In this document: piece by piece, positions 5,117 through 6,280 of the stretch
Layout: each line of letters opens with the position of its first letter
Position numbering within the stretch: position 1 is the first letter of the stretch
NCBI GenBank assembly: GCA_021825785.1
Contig: JAKAGP010000119.1
Coordinates: forward strand, 1-6,280
DNA length: 6,280 bases
Direction of reading: 5' to 3'
Origin: Nitrospirota bacterium
GTDB lineage: Bacteria > Nitrospirota > Thermodesulfovibrionia > Thermodesulfovibrionales > JdFR-88
The notes under the pieces: generated by a model
What the model was told of the DNA's origin: nothing
What the model saw: only the letters and a program-made list of their open reading frames with translations
Database searches by the model: none
Made by a program: the position numbers and the translations under genes

Positions 5117-6280
5117 ATGAGCATGTTCGCCGACCTGAAAAAGGATTTCAGGGCCGTATTCGATAAGGACCCGGCCGCGGTGAATGGCCTGCAGGTCTTC
5201 CTCTTTTATCCTGGTTTTCACGCCATACTCTTCCACCGGGCGGCGCACAGCCTGCGGAGGCTTGGCGTTCCCTTCCTGCCGGGCTTCATCGCTTTCGTCT
5301 CCCGTGCCCTCACCGGCATCGAGATACACCCTGCCGCAAACATCGGTCCCGGTTTTTTCATAGACCATGGGATGGGGGTGGTGATAGGCGAGACAACGGA
5401 GATTGGCGCGGACTGTCTTTTATACCAGGGGGTGACGCTCGGGGGCACCGGCAAGGAAAAGGGCAAGAGACACCCGACTCTTGGAAGCCATATAGTGGTG
5501 GGGGCCGGGGCGAAGATCTTGGGGCCGATTACCATCGGGGATTATGTTAAGATAGGGGCTAATTCCGTTGTGCTTAAGTCCGTGCCCGGAAATTCCATAG
5601 TGGTAGGGGTGCCGGGGCGGATAGTAAAACGGAAGGTCCTAAGGGTCCACCAGGACGGGCTGGAAGAGGTGCTTGATCATATACGCATGCCCGACCCTTA
5701 CGAGGAGAAGTTCTCCGCTATCGAAGGACATCTGCAGGAAATCCTTGGGAAGATCGAACGGCTTGAAGGAAAGGAAGGGCCTTCTTTGAAGATATACAAC
5801 ACCCTTACGGGCAGGAAAGAGACCTTCGTCCCGCTTGCGGCAGGCAGCGTGAACATGTACGTCTGCGGGGTGACCGTGTACGACGTCTGCCATATCGGGC
5901 ACGCCAGGAGCGCCGTCGTCTTCGACGCCATAAGAAGGTATTTCCACTACAGGGGATACAACATCCGCTTCGCTAAAAACTTCACCGACATAGACGACAA
6001 GATCATTAACAAGGCGGCGCATGATGGCATCCCCTGGGACCAGGTGGCGGAGAAGTACATAAACAAGTATTACGAGGACATGCACAGGCTGGGCGTGCAG
6101 GATGCGGACCTGGAGCCCCGCGCTACAGGGCACATCCGGGAGATAATAGATATAGTAAAAGGGCTTGTGGAAAAAGGCCACGCCTACGTTATAGAGGGCG
6201 ACGTATATTTCTCCGTCCCCAGTTTTCCAGGCTACGGGAAACTCTCCGGCAGGCGGCTTGAGGAGATGCTTGCTGGGGCC
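5117..6280 (+). CDS. Fused serine O-acetyltransferase / cysteinyl-tRNA synthetase (C-terminus cut by window edge)
   Basis: One frame of 388 codons without a stop runs to the window end. Residues 1 to about 190 are a complete CysE of the Bacillus/EpsC type: short helical N-terminus, then left-handed beta-helix with [11 protein letters not shown] (67-77), [12 protein letters not shown] (82-93; His84 catalytic, Glu69 the likely partner) and [15 protein letters not shown] (107-121). It makes O-acetylserine from serine and acetyl-CoA. Residues about 190-223 form a charged helical linker. From residue 224 the protein is CysS: MYVCG with zinc-ligand Cys250, the HIGH motif at 259-262, FTDIDDK (289-295) and [16 protein letters not shown] near the edge. 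The KMSKS loop and remaining zinc ligands lie outside. A full product would be near 690 residues. No Shine-Dalgarno sequence precedes ATG 5117 (ATG 5123 is an alternative). In Bacillus, cysE and cysS are adjacent separate genes, so fusion from neighbours is plausible. Confidence 0.9.
   Translation, partial: MSMFADLKKDFRAVFDKDPAAVNGLQVFLFYPGFHAILFHRAAHSLRRLGVPFLPGFIAFVSRALTGIEIHPAANIGPGFFIDHGMGVVIGETTEIGADCLLYQGVTLGGTGKEKGKRHPTLGSHIVVGAGAKILGPITIGDYVKIGANSVVLKSVPGNSIVVGVPGRIVKRKVLRVHQDGLEEVLDHIRMPDPYEEKFSAIEGHLQEILGKIERLEGKEGPSLKIYNTLTGRKETFVPLAAGSVNMYVCGVTVYDVCHIGHARSAVVFDAIRRYFHYRGYNIRFAKNFTDIDDKIINKAAHDGIPWDQVAEKYINKYYEDMHRLGVQDADLEPRATGHIREIIDIVKGLVEKGHAYVIEGDVYFSVPSFPGYGKLSGRRLEEMLAGA
5771..5788 (+). 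promoter_or_regulatory. Possible internal ribosome site and TTG start at the CysE/CysS junction
   Basis: AAGGAAGG (5771-5778) stands seven bases before an in-frame TTG (5786-5788) that falls exactly where a separate CysS would start ([12 protein letters not shown] follows). This may be the remnant of an ancestral cysS start or may still allow a free CysS to be made. The purine run also simply encodes the charged linker, so chance is possible. Confidence 0.35.

Noticed and set aside
5639..6181. Minus-strand open frame of 180 codons opposite the cysE-cysS gene
   Set aside because: Overlaps the strongly supported CysE::CysS frame and has no family resemblance.

Overview
The window (6280 bases, moderately GC-rich) comes from a Gram-negative bacterium: it encodes an outer-membrane beta-barrel porin with a signal peptide and carries a close match to a sigma-54 (-24/-12) promoter. 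P-II proteins, a NifA-like DNA-binding domain and a BBP2-type porin would suit a deep-branching lineage such as Nitrospirota, Nitrospinota or Desulfobacterota, but the sequence alone does not settle the phylum. The first and last genes are cut by the window edges.

Left two thirds (1-4101, minus strand, transcribed right to left): five genes in one direction. In order of transcription they are a small stand-alone Fis/NifA-type helix-turn-helix protein (about 3840-4073), a porin (2661-3779), a four-helix SMR-like membrane protein (2285-2605), a 12-helix APC-family permease with a complete P-II domain fused to its C-terminus (381-2243), and a separate P-II protein (1-261, C-terminus missing). 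A sigma-54 promoter motif (4086-4101) lies at the head, and a 26-bp dyad sits about 88 bp upstream of the predicted start of transcription, where enhancer-binding activators usually bind. Together this looks like a nitrogen-responsive uptake module: the porin crosses the outer membrane, the permease crosses the inner membrane, and P-II chemistry (ATP, ADP and 2-oxoglutarate sensing) is built into the permease and also supplied in trans. The fused P-II has a T-loop three residues short with no tyrosine, so it cannot be uridylylated in the usual way; the free P-II keeps Tyr51.

Intergenic region (about 4074-4344): divergent control region with the sigma-54 promoter facing left, several inverted repeats, and a possible sigma-70-type promoter facing right.

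Right third (4345-6280, plus strand): a class I glutamine amidotransferase-like protein, then one uninterrupted reading frame (5117 to the window end) that encodes a complete serine O-acetyltransferase (CysE) joined to the N-terminal half of cysteinyl-tRNA synthetase (CysS). The first committed step of cysteine synthesis and the charging of cysteine to tRNA therefore appear to be on one polypeptide.

The two most unusual items are the permease::P-II fusion in its sigma-54 setting and the CysE::CysS fusion.
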